Positions 31,870 through 43,525 of a DNA stretch of 64,000 nt are shown piece by piece. The notes beneath the pieces were generated by a model that did no database searches, was not told where the DNA came from, and saw only the letters and a list, made by a program, of their open reading frames with translations. The stretch covers positions 7,956,009-8,020,008 of the forward strand of contig NC_079898.1 of NCBI RefSeq assembly GCF_024868665.1. The letters run 5' to 3'. Each line of letters opens with the position of its first letter. The first letter of the stretch is position 1. The DNA is from Triplophysa rosa (Eukaryota; Chordata; Actinopteri; Cypriniformes; Nemacheilidae). Both the position numbers and the translations under genes were made by a program.

Positions 31870-32697
31870 CAAAGAAAAATATCAACGACTACTTCTCTAG
31901 CCCCACCCACTGGTTCACGCATGACAGAACCAGTGGCGCGGAAGTAAGCAATAAACAAACATCGCTGCATAACCTTCCTTCGGATTCCGATATTAGGAAT
32001 GCGTGGTTAAAGTTTATTTTTAAAGACGTTCCAGCTCATGTGGGAAAAAAATGGAGCGTTTGTTCGTTTCATTTCTCTGAGGATTCCTTCGTGAACAAGG
32101 CACAGGTTGAATTAAAAAGCAGTGCTGTCTGTGCCGTCAATATTGGATCCGATAGGAATGGCGCAGCAATCTTATGTGAGTAAAACATTTTTGTACTATG
32201 CGTCTCTATTGCTTTGTTAGAGATCGCTTGATGTGCCCTGAGCACTATTCGCACGAGATTAGTATTACCTGTGGAACTCTAGTCATTTGTATTAATTCCA
32301 GGGGTTGTCTGTGATCTTAAGCCCGTGCGAATCGCCATCTCTGTGATTTGGCGGGCTCATATATCATTTTTCAAGGTTTTATACCGTTTGCGAATAATGG
32401 AGGCTGTTTGAAGTGTTTTGGTATTATTTCGGGTGCTGGGTCATATCCATAAGTTACCGGGAGTCTCCCGTTTGTTTATTGATCATGGAAATCTCGTACT
32501 CAGCCGCCTCTAAAACATCAGGCTATATCTTAAAAACCAGCAGTAAGAACGAGGAAAAAAGCACTTTCCTTCATCATGAAGAGATCAGGCCCAACAAACT
32601 CAGTGACACGTCTGCACTCGAGATCCAGCTGGTAAACAGGCTCCAGGCACCAACCAGTAAGCAGGAAACAGATCCTCCAGAAACAGCGAAAAAGTAA
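31870..32697 (+). pseudogene. THAP-domain gene fragment, two exons
   Basis: Exon at about 31950-32175 encodes SLHNLPSDSDIRNAWLKFIF, VGKKWSVCSFHFSEDSF and ends at GTGAGT. This is the C-terminal half of a THAP zinc finger (C..H of the C2CH set); the first two Cys are missing. A second open stretch, 32485-32692, gives EISYSAASKTSGYILKTSSK and DTSALEIQLVNRLQAP before GTAAGT. THAP domains occur in P-element, Kolobok and ISL2EU transposases as well as host proteins. The context of repeats favours a transposon relic. It stands next to the 5' end of the L2 LINE. Confidence 0.6.
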
Positions 32698-33019
32698 GTC
32701 ACGGTTCCAGGTAAATTTTCGTACCAGCTTGATGGTCATAACCACTTGTTCAGACTGGCATTTTACGGATACCGTGCGTTTTTAGAATGCACTGCTAGAG
32801 CTAGCGCAGTGCCAGTTCACTGAGGATGTCCGTCTCGAATTAAACTATACGGATTTGCGTCATAAATCAATCATCGAGTATGACAAATACCGAATCTACA
32901 TTATAGTTATATTGTACGAAAGCTCACAAAATGATCAGTTGGCAAATATCCCATGAACAAACAAACATCAATCACTCAGTCACGCACAGACAGAAAGACA
33001 TGCTGCCATCTTTGATTGG

Positions 33020-33252
33020 ACGATATGGCTATATATTGAACATACAAATATTGAACATACTAATATTCATCACATTTGATCTTTAATTGAGTATATATTG
33101 CACATAGATGTTCTCATATATATGTGCATGTATGTATACACATATATGGACACATTCACGCAATGAGTTAAAGCAAATTTCTAGTTCCCAGCATGCTTTG
33201 CTTCTGACTGTTAAAGGAGAGTAAAAATGTTTAAATTTAGGTGTTATTTCAT
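33020..33252 (-). repeat. AT-rich dispersed repeat, copy B
   Basis: Inverted match to 868-1117, from GATATGGCTATATATTGAAC to GGTGTTATTTC. Confidence 0.75.
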
Positions 33253-33444
33253 GTCTTTTGCTGAATATTAATATAGGGGGAGATCTGTTAGTGTTTAATA
33301 TTGTATTACTTTGAAATTTAGCGTTTATAGTATGTATGAATTTGTGGGGATACCATGGTGCTGAAGAGTACAGTCTGTGGTTAGGATAACGATTGGCCAA
33401 ATACCATTAAGATTAAATGGTACTTTATTTAAAAAGTAATGGTT

Positions 33445-34595
33445 GTGTGCTTCGGTTTTGTTCCATGTTTCCATCTGCCTGTGTTCTATCATTAGTTTCT
33501 ATCATTGTTAATTAGTCCCACAACTGTTTCTGTTTCCCTTGATTATGTTCCCCTCTGTATTTAAACCCAGTGTCATCTGCTTGTTCCCTGTCGGTTATAG
33601 TTTGTCTACGTGGTATGTTTGTGGTCCTTGGTTCTCTCTCAAGTATATTATTAAAATACCTTTTGTGGATTACTCTGTCGTTGTGTGCTCATCCATATAG
33701 GCTACACGCAGGGCCGTAGCTAGTGGGGTGAAAGGTGGTGACAATTCTAAGGGCCCGCACTGTCCAGGGGCCTCACAAAATCCAACAGTTATACTATAAA
33801 GCCACCTGTTTTGTTAATAATTTTAATACATGAATTGCATACATGAGATTTTAATGAAATCCACATTCTAACTATATAAAGAAGTAAACACTCGGAGTGT
33901 TCTCCCAGCTGCTCTCAGAGTTTACTTCACACGCATTTCACTGTTTCCTTTGAGAAAAGCTACTCGCACTGAAACTCAAAGGTCTTTTTAAAGGCCCGCC
34001 AAAATAAAAGTGGGTCATAAAATTGAATTTAGACAGGGCTCTGCACGATTCATTTTGTGGGGCTTTTGTATATGTACATACATTTATTGGCTTTATTTAA
34101 TTATATATTATGCAATACCATATTATTTTCATCAAACATTAAGACTTTATAAACATTTAAGTGGTCTATTTATTTATTTACATGACTGTATTTTTCTCAA
34201 TTCTTTAATGTTAACTTCAGTTATTTGATAACAGACTGATTGATAAGACTATTATACAGTACTGCTGGTCATTTTTTACATCTGTTTTATTTATTATGAT
34301 TTAATAATGTATTGTGTTGTATTATTCTTTTATTAGTTTGTTAAAAGTCTTCATGCATTTATTTAAGACAATGTTTCATAAGTTTCTATAACATTTTTAA
34401 ACATTTAACTTTTAAAATAGGGTTTACAACAACAATACTATATTCTGTTAGATATAAATAGACTACGTCAAAGTGATATGATATAAAACTTGACATAAAA
34501 TGTCCCTCTATTAGTTGGAAGGCGGTGGGGGCCCACATCAATATTTTTTCAGTGGGCCCAGAATTCTCTAGCTACGGCCCTGGCTACACGTAACA
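33445..34595 (+). mobile_element. Gypsy-type LTR fragment split by a hAT
   Basis: 33454-33708 plus 34591-34595 has the layout of the LTRs at 56765 and 63323: GTTCCATGTTTCCATCTGCC, a GTATTTAAACCC TATA-like box, CGTGGTATGTTTGTG, ATTAAAATACC, and an end CTACACGTAACA. The left end is not clear. Confidence 0.6.
33709..34582. mobile_element. Non-autonomous hAT element (874 bp) with perfect 8-bp TSD
   Basis: CAGGGCCGTAGCTAGTGGGG at the left and its near complement CTAGCTACGGCCCTG at the right, each near a GGGCCC. GCTACACG flanks both sides exactly (33701-33708, 34583-34590). The interior is AT-rich without transposase. Confidence 0.9.
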
Positions 34596-34599
34596 GCTT

Positions 34600-35890
34600 C
34601 TCAGTGCAGTGATTTTCTGTTCATTGAGTGCTTAGTATGAGCAGGTATGCTTATGATATTGTAAACTAGCTATGTTTTAACAAAGTGAAACATGTGTATT
34701 GTGAATGATTGTTAAACAAAAAAATATATATTTTACATATATGTTTGTATATGAAGAGTTTGGTTCCAAAACGCGATAAATGTCATTTAAAAAAAAAAGA
34801 GTTTCCGCCAAAATCAGTATTGTATCAGGTCGGTATTGAAAAGTCACTTTTTAATGTTAAGCAAAATGCGATATCCGCCGTGTTATTCTGTCATATTTTC
34901 TCCCTTTTTTTCCAAACCGCAATATCCACCTTATTTTTGACATAAATGTGGACGCCGCCATCTTTGAGCTGTTTGTGTTTAGACTTCCGGTGAGCCACTA
35001 TAGCTAATGACAGTCGTATTGCGAGTGAGACGAGTGTGCTATAGCCTACTGGATGTCCTTTCTCCTGGACAATTTACCTTCTTGACAACAATAACTAATA
35101 AACTATTACTAACGTTTATTAGTAAACGAAAGGCAGGAGTTTACGGGGAGAGTGACACTAAATGTAAAATATCAGAATACATATTTATCACAACTAAAAC
35201 AGTATGCAAATAGTGGTACTATAATATTAGCAGCAGTTAAAATTTCAAATGTATATAGCAGTTAAAAACTTAATAGGCTAAAGCAAACCTACCTGCCAGA
35301 GGTTCACAGCTGCATGACCAACAGTAACAGGTAGGACTTGCCCTGTCTTTACATTACATTTTCATAAATTTTGCAGACACTTTTATCCAAAGCAAATTTA
35401 AAATTTTGTCAATTACGAGGATTAAATCTGAAGCAAGTAAGGGAGAGAATGAACAACATTAAATATTGTCTTTATTTATACATAATTACACAAAAATATA
35501 CAGTTATTGATTAGTATGTTTTTAGTTGTTTTTCGAAAGTTGTGATGGATGCTGCAGCTCGGTGAAGACCTGCGATACAAGAGCAACCTGCCGTCTCCAT
35601 TCTTCCGTTATAAGTTGTAAGGATTCAGTAATGTTCGCTCCACTTTGACTGGTATTCAAAACTGCTTTTAAAACACTAATTCGTGGTCTGCCATGTATAA
35701 ATTTCGATTGACTTTCCCACACGTGACTTGTAAGTCTGTGCTTTTATGGTTGCGCATCGAAGACCCGTCAAGTCCGAGAGAGAATACGAAATAATTGAAT
35801 AAATCCACTTCATCCTCCCACTGTGAAATACATCGTGGGTGTGAAAAATATTCATCAGAGATGTATTAAAAGCTTTTTAGTGTGCTCCCG
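34600..35890. other. No gene seen; SINE-tail fragment at about 35355-35405
   Basis: AT-rich. ATTTTGCAGACACTTTTATCC resembles the tail module of the SINE at 52462. The minus strand is open for 66 codons at 35522-35722 but is not recognised. Confidence 0.4.
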
Positions 35891-35901
35891 CAGCGACACA
35901 C

Positions 35902-36059
35902 TTCTGCCAATTTATGCATCCCTATCAAATTTTGCTACCTCCATACAAAACAGGACTAACCCCTCCCCCAACCCAACCCTTACACCTAAATAACCCCTCC
36001 CCCAACCCAATCACAACACGAGGGTAGCACAAATTTATGGGTAGCATAAATTGGCAGAA
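35902..36059. mobile_element. Short MITE, 158 bp, with TIRs of about 38 bp
   Basis: TTCTGCCAATTTATGC at the left mirrors GCATAAATTGGCAGAA at the right, and TTTTGCTACC mirrors GGTAGCACAAA. Two CCCCTCCCCCAACCC words form its centre. Confidence 0.75.
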
Positions 36060-36251
36060 CACCGGCTAATAAAATGGAAGTCTTAACACAAAAAGGAAGT
36101 ACGTCACATCGTTTACTTCCGCGTTCAAAAATAAGGTGGATAGCCAGTCTCTCTTCTCTGCAGAATGCGATATATCCGCTCAACCAATCACAGCACACCA
36201 TTCCACGCATTGTAAACAGTAATGGCGGCGCTCTGAATACGGTCGGCTCCT

Positions 36252-37075
36252 AGTTTCCCTGATCTACTTTGTACTTTTTGTTCAACAAACAATTTCTTTT
36301 AAATAATGTTAATGTTATTCTGTTAAGCATGTAAATGATGTCACTGTGCCTGTCATGACATGGAAATGAATGCTAAAATGATCTTTCAGCCAGTTAATAA
36401 CACATCTTTTCACATAGTTTCCCTGATCTACTTTATACTTTGTGTTCAACAAACAAACAAAAAAATGTAAATATATTATCACATATTTTTCAATATATGA
36501 AAAACGGGAAAGCTAATATGCAGATTTGTCTGTATAATAATAATAATATAAAACAATGTAATATTAACCATGTTGTTTTCTAAATTTTGCTGTCACACTA
36601 TAGGACGCATGTACAATTTATTCGTAAAGTACATAGACATGCTAATATCTAAAGGAGCTGGATCTGTTTTGCCCAACTGTCTGGATTCTACCCCTTTAAC
36701 CCTAAAACGGTTTGTCCAGAATTATTTTGTTTATTTTATGATAAAAATGGGTTTCTTAAACTGAGCAGTACAAGACTTGGTTACTTTTTGTATTTTTGTA
36801 GTTTTTCATAGTGAGTTTAATGTTTAGTGTTAACAGATTGTCTATAGTGCAGGTGGGTGTTATTTGATTTGGGGAAAATAAGTACATCTTTTTCAAGCTA
36901 ACCAATACTGATGGCAGAAAAATGAACAGATGAGAGTTTAATTTAGTCATTAGAATGAGTGCAGGCCAGCATAATGTAATTCTGTTAAGCATGTAAATGT
37001 TGTCACTGTGCCTGTCATGACATGTAAATGAATGCTAAAATTATATTTCAGCCAGTTAATAACACATCTGTGCAA
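36252..37075. repeat. Local direct duplications
   Basis: A 42-bp word (AGTTTCCCTGATCTACTTTG) occurs at 36252 and 36415. A 100-bp word (TTCTGTTAAGCATGTAAATG through CAGCCAGTTAATAACACATC) occurs at about 36317-36407 and 36977-37067. All copies are in the same orientation. A fragment of the 3.1-kb repeat family (CCCAACTGTCTGGATTCTAC) lies at about 36670. Confidence 0.75.
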
Positions 37076-38620
37076 TTACATCTCTGTGTGATTTCACTCA
37101 TGGTTATAAGCTACAAGTGATCCATGTGCAGCCTTGACACCCCACTTTGTTTATTCTTTGTTTAACGTACAGTTCGCTACTATGGGAAGTGAACTGCTTT
37201 TCATGGCATATTACTGCATAAAAATGTGTTTTTGTGTGTTTCATTAACTTTTCTGACGTGAGTGACTCAAGCACTCGGAGCAGAGAGTTGTAGGCCTATT
37301 TCTCATTTCTGTTCGCTTTCAGCATTCTTAAGAGCATTTGCAGTACATTCATAAGACAGACAAAGGTGCTGTTATGTACTGAAGCTTTGAAAACAAAACC
37401 AATGGTTCAAAACCATAGTTATAAAAGTGAAGAGAACAATGTTATGCATTTTTGCCGCCTTCTCCTGCGTCGTCATTACTAAGTGACAGGGTAAACAGCT
37501 GCTGGCTTGATGAAGCAAGCAAACCGCGGTTCGGACCCAAATAAAATAATATGAACATAATATGAATATGATGCTATAAAACACAGGCATATAACTTTCA
37601 TAGATTTTATAAGTCCTAAAACAAAAAGCAATTTTCTTTTGTACCGGTATCAAGAGAGTTACAAATAATTAGTTTTGAGTGCATGTCTAATATTAACTAA
37701 ACCTTTTACGGTTTTTTTTCTTTGTTCAAAATTAAATTGCTTTGATGTTGTCACAGAGTATAAATTGAGATCATCGTATTGGTTTGAGAGAGGTTCTCGG
37801 AAGCAACAGTACAACATGATATTGCTTCTAACAACATATCTAACCAGCATTCATAAAGCCACAAACACACGTTATCAGCAAAACATTACAGAAAAACCTT
37901 TTTGCTATTTTTTAATAGAAAAGACATGTTGTTTGTTTCTGAAACGTTCTGGTTAAATTACGAAAAAGGCAAATGAGAGAACAGTCTGGCCTGAGATCCT
38001 ACTACTTTGTGTGTTTCTGAGATCTCAGACACATCCGAATCTGAGGGACAGAAGTCTCACGCCCCAGTCCCCTGCTGATTCACTCCTCGCAGCCTTTCCA
38101 ACACTGATTCTCCAGCCAGGGCCAGGAATAGCCTTCATCGAGGAGCAGACATGCTTATCAGCAACAAACCCAGAAAAAGCTCTTTTCCATGCTCCCCTCG
38201 CCTCCCCTAAATAAAACAGCCCTTGTTCTGCTGCTGTATAGCGAAGTGCCTGCAATTCTAGTTGAGTGGAATTAAACAAGTGTGTGCTATACAAACTTCT
38301 AAATGTTTATGAAAACACTGGTTTGTGTTGACTTTTGAAGCGTGTTTGCTTAACATTCACCTTTGTAATGTATTATTGTATATATTTTAAAATATATCTG
38401 AAATGATTTTATACTGACCGTAAATATATAGAAAAGTGTATTTTCTTTGCGCAAAGGTTCCTTAAGTTTAGCTTGTGAAACACATTACTCAGCACCAGAA
38501 AATGAAATTCATGCCCTTTTAAGACAGTGTTTTCAACAGATATGTTTTTTCCTCCTTAACTTACTGGCAGTCTCGATGTTTGGTTCATGTAAAGAGATTT
38601 GTTACCATCAAAGAGAATGT
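37076..38620. other. No gene seen
   Basis: Unassigned sequence. The stretch 37990-38290 is less AT-rich and looks unique but has no convincing frame on either strand. Confidence 0.4.
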
Positions 38621-38624
38621 ATAG

Positions 38625-39330
38625 CTGGGTCATTCCGTGTCAAATCAACCAAATTTTGAATATTTCCCCGGCTCAGTTTTTTTTTCTATTTTTACAGAGG
38701 CAAGACCAACATCTGGAGTGATCTTAAAAAAATATGAAATCCCACAGGTGAATAGTTAAGTAATCAATTAATTTGTAGAGGGAGGTAAAAATGACAATTT
38801 TCGCTCTAAATTTGGAGCCATATTAGAGGAGGTAAAAAATGACATGAGAAATATAAAGATCAGTATATCTGTTAGTAAATCTGTTAATTTTAAGAATAAT
38901 TGATGCATTTTATGCCAATGGTGACAGTTCAAAAATGAAGAAAGGGCATTTTTGTGTTCTTTTTACAAAATATGCATGCCTCTAACTCCAGAACCGTTAG
39001 AGATACCTTAATGTCCTTTAGAGTCTTGTTCTCTATTTCTCATGGTCATGGTCTGTTGTGCTTTTGTAATTGGCTTAGACAATGTTGAGGTATTTGTCCT
39101 TGATCTTTGGGGATTTAAGAAGGATGTGGTTTTGGTGTGAGAGAAACTCAAGGTTATGTAATATTCTTCATCGCATACAGTATGTTGTGGCTGGTCATGT
39201 GAGCTTTGAAGATATCTAAATATGACAAACATAATGATTACTGATGTAATGGTAAAAATGAATTTTGCATTAAAGAATAGTACACCCAAAATAACAAAAT
39301 CTTAATTTACTCACGGCATTGCTCATTTGG
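38625..39330. other. Probable DNA-element remnant
   Basis: It begins GCTGGGTCATTCCGTGTCAA, a word I associate with a common fish DNA-element terminus, but no matching right end is visible. No protein. Confidence 0.35.
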
Positions 39331-39332
39331 CG

Positions 39333-39592
39333 TTTAAAGTGATATTTCACCCAAAGATTCTGTCATCATTTACTCACCCTCTTGTCATTTCAAACATGCA
39401 TGATTTTCTGTCTTCTGCAGAACACAAAAGGAAGATACTTTGAAGAATGTTGATAACAAACAACAGGGGTACCCATTGCCTTGCATTGTTTTTTTGCCAA
39501 TTGAATAGAAGTCATTGCATTGGGTTTGTGTCCACACAAGTGAAGTGAATGGGTACCACCAATGTTTGGCTACCAACATTCTTATTGGTTTA
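39333..39592. mobile_element. Long palindromic MITE (Angel-type), right end lost
   Basis: TTTAAAGTGATATTTCACCC, TCATCATTTACTCACCCTC, TTCTGCAGAACACAAAAG and AAGAATGTTG are followed by GAATGGGTACC and TACCAACATTCTT, the start of the return arm. It then breaks off beside the next element. Confidence 0.7.
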
Positions 39593-39627
39593 TATTGCTT
39601 TAGTGAATATCTGAACATACAATATAT

Positions 39628-40354
39628 CATATCGTCGCTGTCGGGTGGAATCCTCGTATCTCCAAAACCATTATTTTTCAGGAAGTTAAAAAAACTGCAT
39701 ATTTTTTGAAGTTATTAAACATTGTATCGTTAAAGTTGGTATTATACCTTATATTGCTATCATATACTGTTGTGTACCAACATTAACGCAACATTTCCCC
39801 AAAACCATGTTTAATCGGAGATACAAGGTTTATGACTTGGGAGCAGGGAGATACGAGATTACGCTGTCATTGATAAGAATGGTATGGACACAGACGTCGC
39901 TGCTGCCAGCAGTGTTCATAAAAGTCTGCGGTCGCGTTGAGCCTTTTGACAAGAGACGAGGCTTTAAAAGCTAATGAAAGCTAATGATTGTGGTTACATA
40001 CATCTTCCTAAATTCTATTTTAAATGTTAGAGCTATGAGTGATGCAATACCAAAATAAAACGTTAAACAGGCTGTCTAATATAGGCGGAAATTAATCTGT
40101 ACGCAAATAAAGTCGGCGGTCGCGTTGAGCCTCTTGACAAGAGAAAAGGCTTCAATCGTTAACCAAAGCTAACGACTGGTTACATACATCTTCCTAAACT
40201 CTATTTTAAAGGTTTAAGAACTGTAAGTGATATAATACAAAAAACGATGAGCTGACTAGGCTGGCTAATAGGCAGAAATTAGCCGAATCTGCTCGCAAAC
40301 TGAATTTGGACCGAATTTGGACATAGGAGGTTTCCGCCCGACAGCGACGATATG
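39628..40354. mobile_element. TIR element of unknown family (727 bp) with internal duplication
   Basis: CATATCGTCGCTGTCGGGTG at the left mirrors CGCCCGACAGCGACGATATG at the right; arms are about 28 bp. Two direct copies of about 150 bp lie inside (GCGGTCGCGTTGAGCCT at about 39931 and 40110; GGTTACATACATCTTCCTAA in each). No frame and no clear TSD. Confidence 0.75.
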
Positions 40355-41020
40355 AAAAAAAAACACAGCCTCTGCCTAAACATATATTCTGTCTATTAAT
40401 ATGTTCCTTTTTTATCAACTCTCATTTGCATGGGTTTCTACAAAAATACAACCCTTTGAACAAAAATTGAAAGAATTGTGTTTTTATCAAAGCTTTCACC
40501 AAGGATTGCGGAAAATTTTGTCAATGGCAGGGAAAGAGTAAACTGCAACTACGCAACAGTTACCCTTGCTCTATATGAAGTTTATTAAACTAAGTTTGGA
40601 GGGAGGCAAGGTCATGTAATGCAACCAATCAAGGTCGTCCCTCAACTTGGTCCCATGACAGTTTTGCTGCTTCCTTCTTCCACCTCATCTCTTCTCTCTT
40701 GACTGGAATCTATATAAGTTAATAGTGGGGAGTGCTCTGGGTTCATGCTAAAATTTAGAGCTTGAAGGCCAGAAACTTTCACAATCTAGGCCACTAATCC
40801 CACTCTGTCAGACTTCTGAGTTACCACTGTGCATTTGGGCAGGCAGCACTTTTCTTGCCAACTCCCAAAATCTAATTTGTCCATTGACTTCAGATGGTGA
40901 CGCATGAAGCATAAAACCATCAATTACTTCTCTGAGTTTCATAGTGCAATGATGCTGACTTGTACACCACTCCATCCATTGCTTGTTGATTCCAAGTGTG
41001 TGTGCGGCTGCACGACCACA
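40355..41020. other. No gene seen
   Basis: Unassigned. Short minus-strand frame 40808-41053 resembles nothing known. Confidence 0.4.
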
Positions 41021-41699
41021 CACTGTAAACCCTAATGAGTTGAGACTACTCAAATGATTTGAGGAAAGCGATTCTCTCAGTTTATTTGAGTAATGAGGAG
41101 ATTAACAACTCAGTTAAATTGAGTTGACCTAATGTGGTCTTTTCATTGACTTAAAATTTTAAGTACAGATAACTTAAAGGGCAAAAAAGACTACACAAAA
41201 ATTTACCCCTTTTTGTGTTTACTTTTATTAAATAATAAACCATTAAAACGAGTCGATTTCACATCAACAGCTTTATTAGTGTCAAACTTACAGTATATAC
41301 TGTATCAATACTTTGATTAAGATCAAATAATTGATGAAGGATTTCTTCAGAAATCAGCCACTTAAAAGTGACATTGGCCATATGACATTTAAAAGCAGAC
41401 TGTAAGAAACAACAAAAGACATGTTTGTCACTAACAGAAGCAAAGCTTAAAAACAGTAAGCTCACAAACTCATTTTCAGATACGTTTTAACAATTCTAGA
41501 AAGATGCACTTGCAAATTACTAATTGATTGAAATGTGCAAAGACAGTCCTGGTGTGGACAGGGAAAAGGGACAATCTTTGTATTGCCTCTATGCTTTAGA
41601 CAATAATGTCTAAGAATTTCTCATTTTCTCAGACCTAAAAATGCAGTATTTACAATTCCACATTTTCTTCCGACAGGTCACCTATAAAAAATAAACAAA

Positions 41700-43309
41700 A
41701 TTAGTAGGTTAGATATTTAGATTACAAAATGTTAAAGTAAAATTTTTACTACAATTCTCATCAAAATGATAATGTGTCTTTTCGTTTGCATTCATCTAGT
41801 ATAGGTACAGTTCACCCAAAAATAAAAATGTGTTATTAATCTACTCATCTCCAGGCCATCCATTTCTTACAGACAATAAAGCAAAACTACAGGCGTTATA
41901 AATTAACTTACCAGAAAACTACAGGGGTCTTTATCATGACAGCTCTCTCCACCGCCCCACCTGTTTCATGACCGCCTGTCTGCTAGTGCAGCTGCAGGAG
42001 GAAAACATAAATGTGTTTAACGTTATACTAGACATGTTCACAAGTCTATGAGTTTCAAGTCCAAGTCCATTTTTAATACTTCAGCTAATTGCTGAAATTA
42101 ACTGTGTTAGTGCACAGACCTAAGCACTAAACTAACCAATGTAAATTTAAATTCCCTGCTCTATTGTTTTATAACCACAATATAAATATTTTTTGAGCAG
42201 TCTGATTGGTGGTAGACAGCTGAACTAATAACTAACAGTTATACAGAAGCATAATTTGGAAAATGCTTATTAAACAGTCGATTGTCATGATATTCAACTA
42301 TATGTAGTTATCCTCATAGATAAACAAGTACAGACACACTAACGATTAAGTTTGCAATTCATCCGGTTAATAGGGGATTGTGATGCATTGGGAAAAACTC
42401 TGTTCCTGAATCAATATGTGACGCAACTTGTCCCGTATTTTTGTCAATAAACTGTTGGTACGAATGTTTTCTTACCGGGTAACCTGCATAATCATGCTCA
42501 TCGCGTCTTGACACGGCTTAGCTTTGACGCTTTAATAATAAAAAAGATTTGGCGCTTAGTTAATACAACCGAATCAGCTGCATCCTTAGCTAGTGAAAGA
42601 ACATTTGTGAGAGAAGGCAAAGCCAATCATAATGCGACTTCGGTTAGAGAGGCGGGTCTCAAGAAAGGCAAAGCCAATCCTATTAGCGAAGTGAGACTCA
42701 TTACAGAGAATGAAACTTAATTTGTGTACCACAATATGCGCTCACAGGAGGTCCCCAGATAATACTATTCCTGTGCGATTCGGCTTTGACTTTTACGTTA
42801 GGCAACTAAGCAACAACAATTATAAACAATTATTTAACAATAATTATTATTTACAATGAACTTACCAGCGTTCTTCAGTGAGCCTATCACGAGGTCTCTT
42901 TGCCAGCCTACTTCACAATGACCCCGATCCGCTAACGTTAGTACCACTGCAGAAAACCAGAAAGTATTTATAACCTGCAAAATCGTTTTAGAGCAACTCT
43001 TTAAGCAAAATTGACACATGTATTTTACCTTTACCTTACCAGCGTTCTTCAGTGAGTCCTCACGATGACGCTTTTTTTAGGCCTAACGTTTCTTCACGAC
43101 GACATCGTCTTTGTTAGTGCTTCCGAGGGAGGAAAGCGGTAAAGTGTTAAAACAGTGCAAATAATACTACAATAAAACGTGGGATGCAATTAAGGAAAGT
43201 GTATGCTTTTTAATCTGTACTTACCAGTCAAAATTCACGTTTTACACATTTCTTCTGTTCCGACTAGTGATATGCCTGATTCTCCTCGTCACATTCACAA
43301 CGACCAAAA
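41700..43309. other. No recognisable protein; several minus-strand splice-donor-like sites
   Basis: CTTACC (minus-strand GGTAAG) occurs at about 41908, 42471, 42862, 43037 and 43221. The 30-bp word CTTACCAGCGTTCTTCAGTG is duplicated at 42861 and 43036. AAGGCAAAGCCAATC is duplicated at about 42617 and 42665. This may be the non-coding part of a decayed minus-strand transcript. Confidence 0.35.
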
Positions 43310-43525
43310 AATTCAAGTGGTACTCGATGCAGAGCCAAGGGGGTGGAGCAAAGCTCCAGCTCCCCCTCGCTGGACCTAGTGGGCGGAGCTTGAGCTATCC
43401 ACGCGTAGGTACAGTCCGGACTCATACAGTTTGTTTCGCACGGCAAGAAAAGTGTATATTAAAGATGAACTGAACTTTGAGACATTAATAAAATCTTTCC
43501 ATAGACTTAAACCGCTGTCTCAACC
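43310..43525 (+). repeat. Left arm of a 10-kb-spaced inverted repeat
   Basis: GGTGGAGCAAAGCTCCAGCT, GACCTAGTGGGCGG, CACGGCAAGAAAAG and TGAGACATTAATAAAATC recur in inverted order at 53467-53705. The sequence is GC-rich and not coding. Confidence 0.8.

Noticed and set aside
33449..34600. GCTTC as 5-bp TSD of the split LTR
   Set aside because: The left GCTTC is not followed by a TG start, so the match may be chance.
35940..36010. CCCCTCCCCCAACCC runs as telomere-like or G-quadruplex element
   Set aside because: Only two words inside a short MITE; not the vertebrate telomere repeat.
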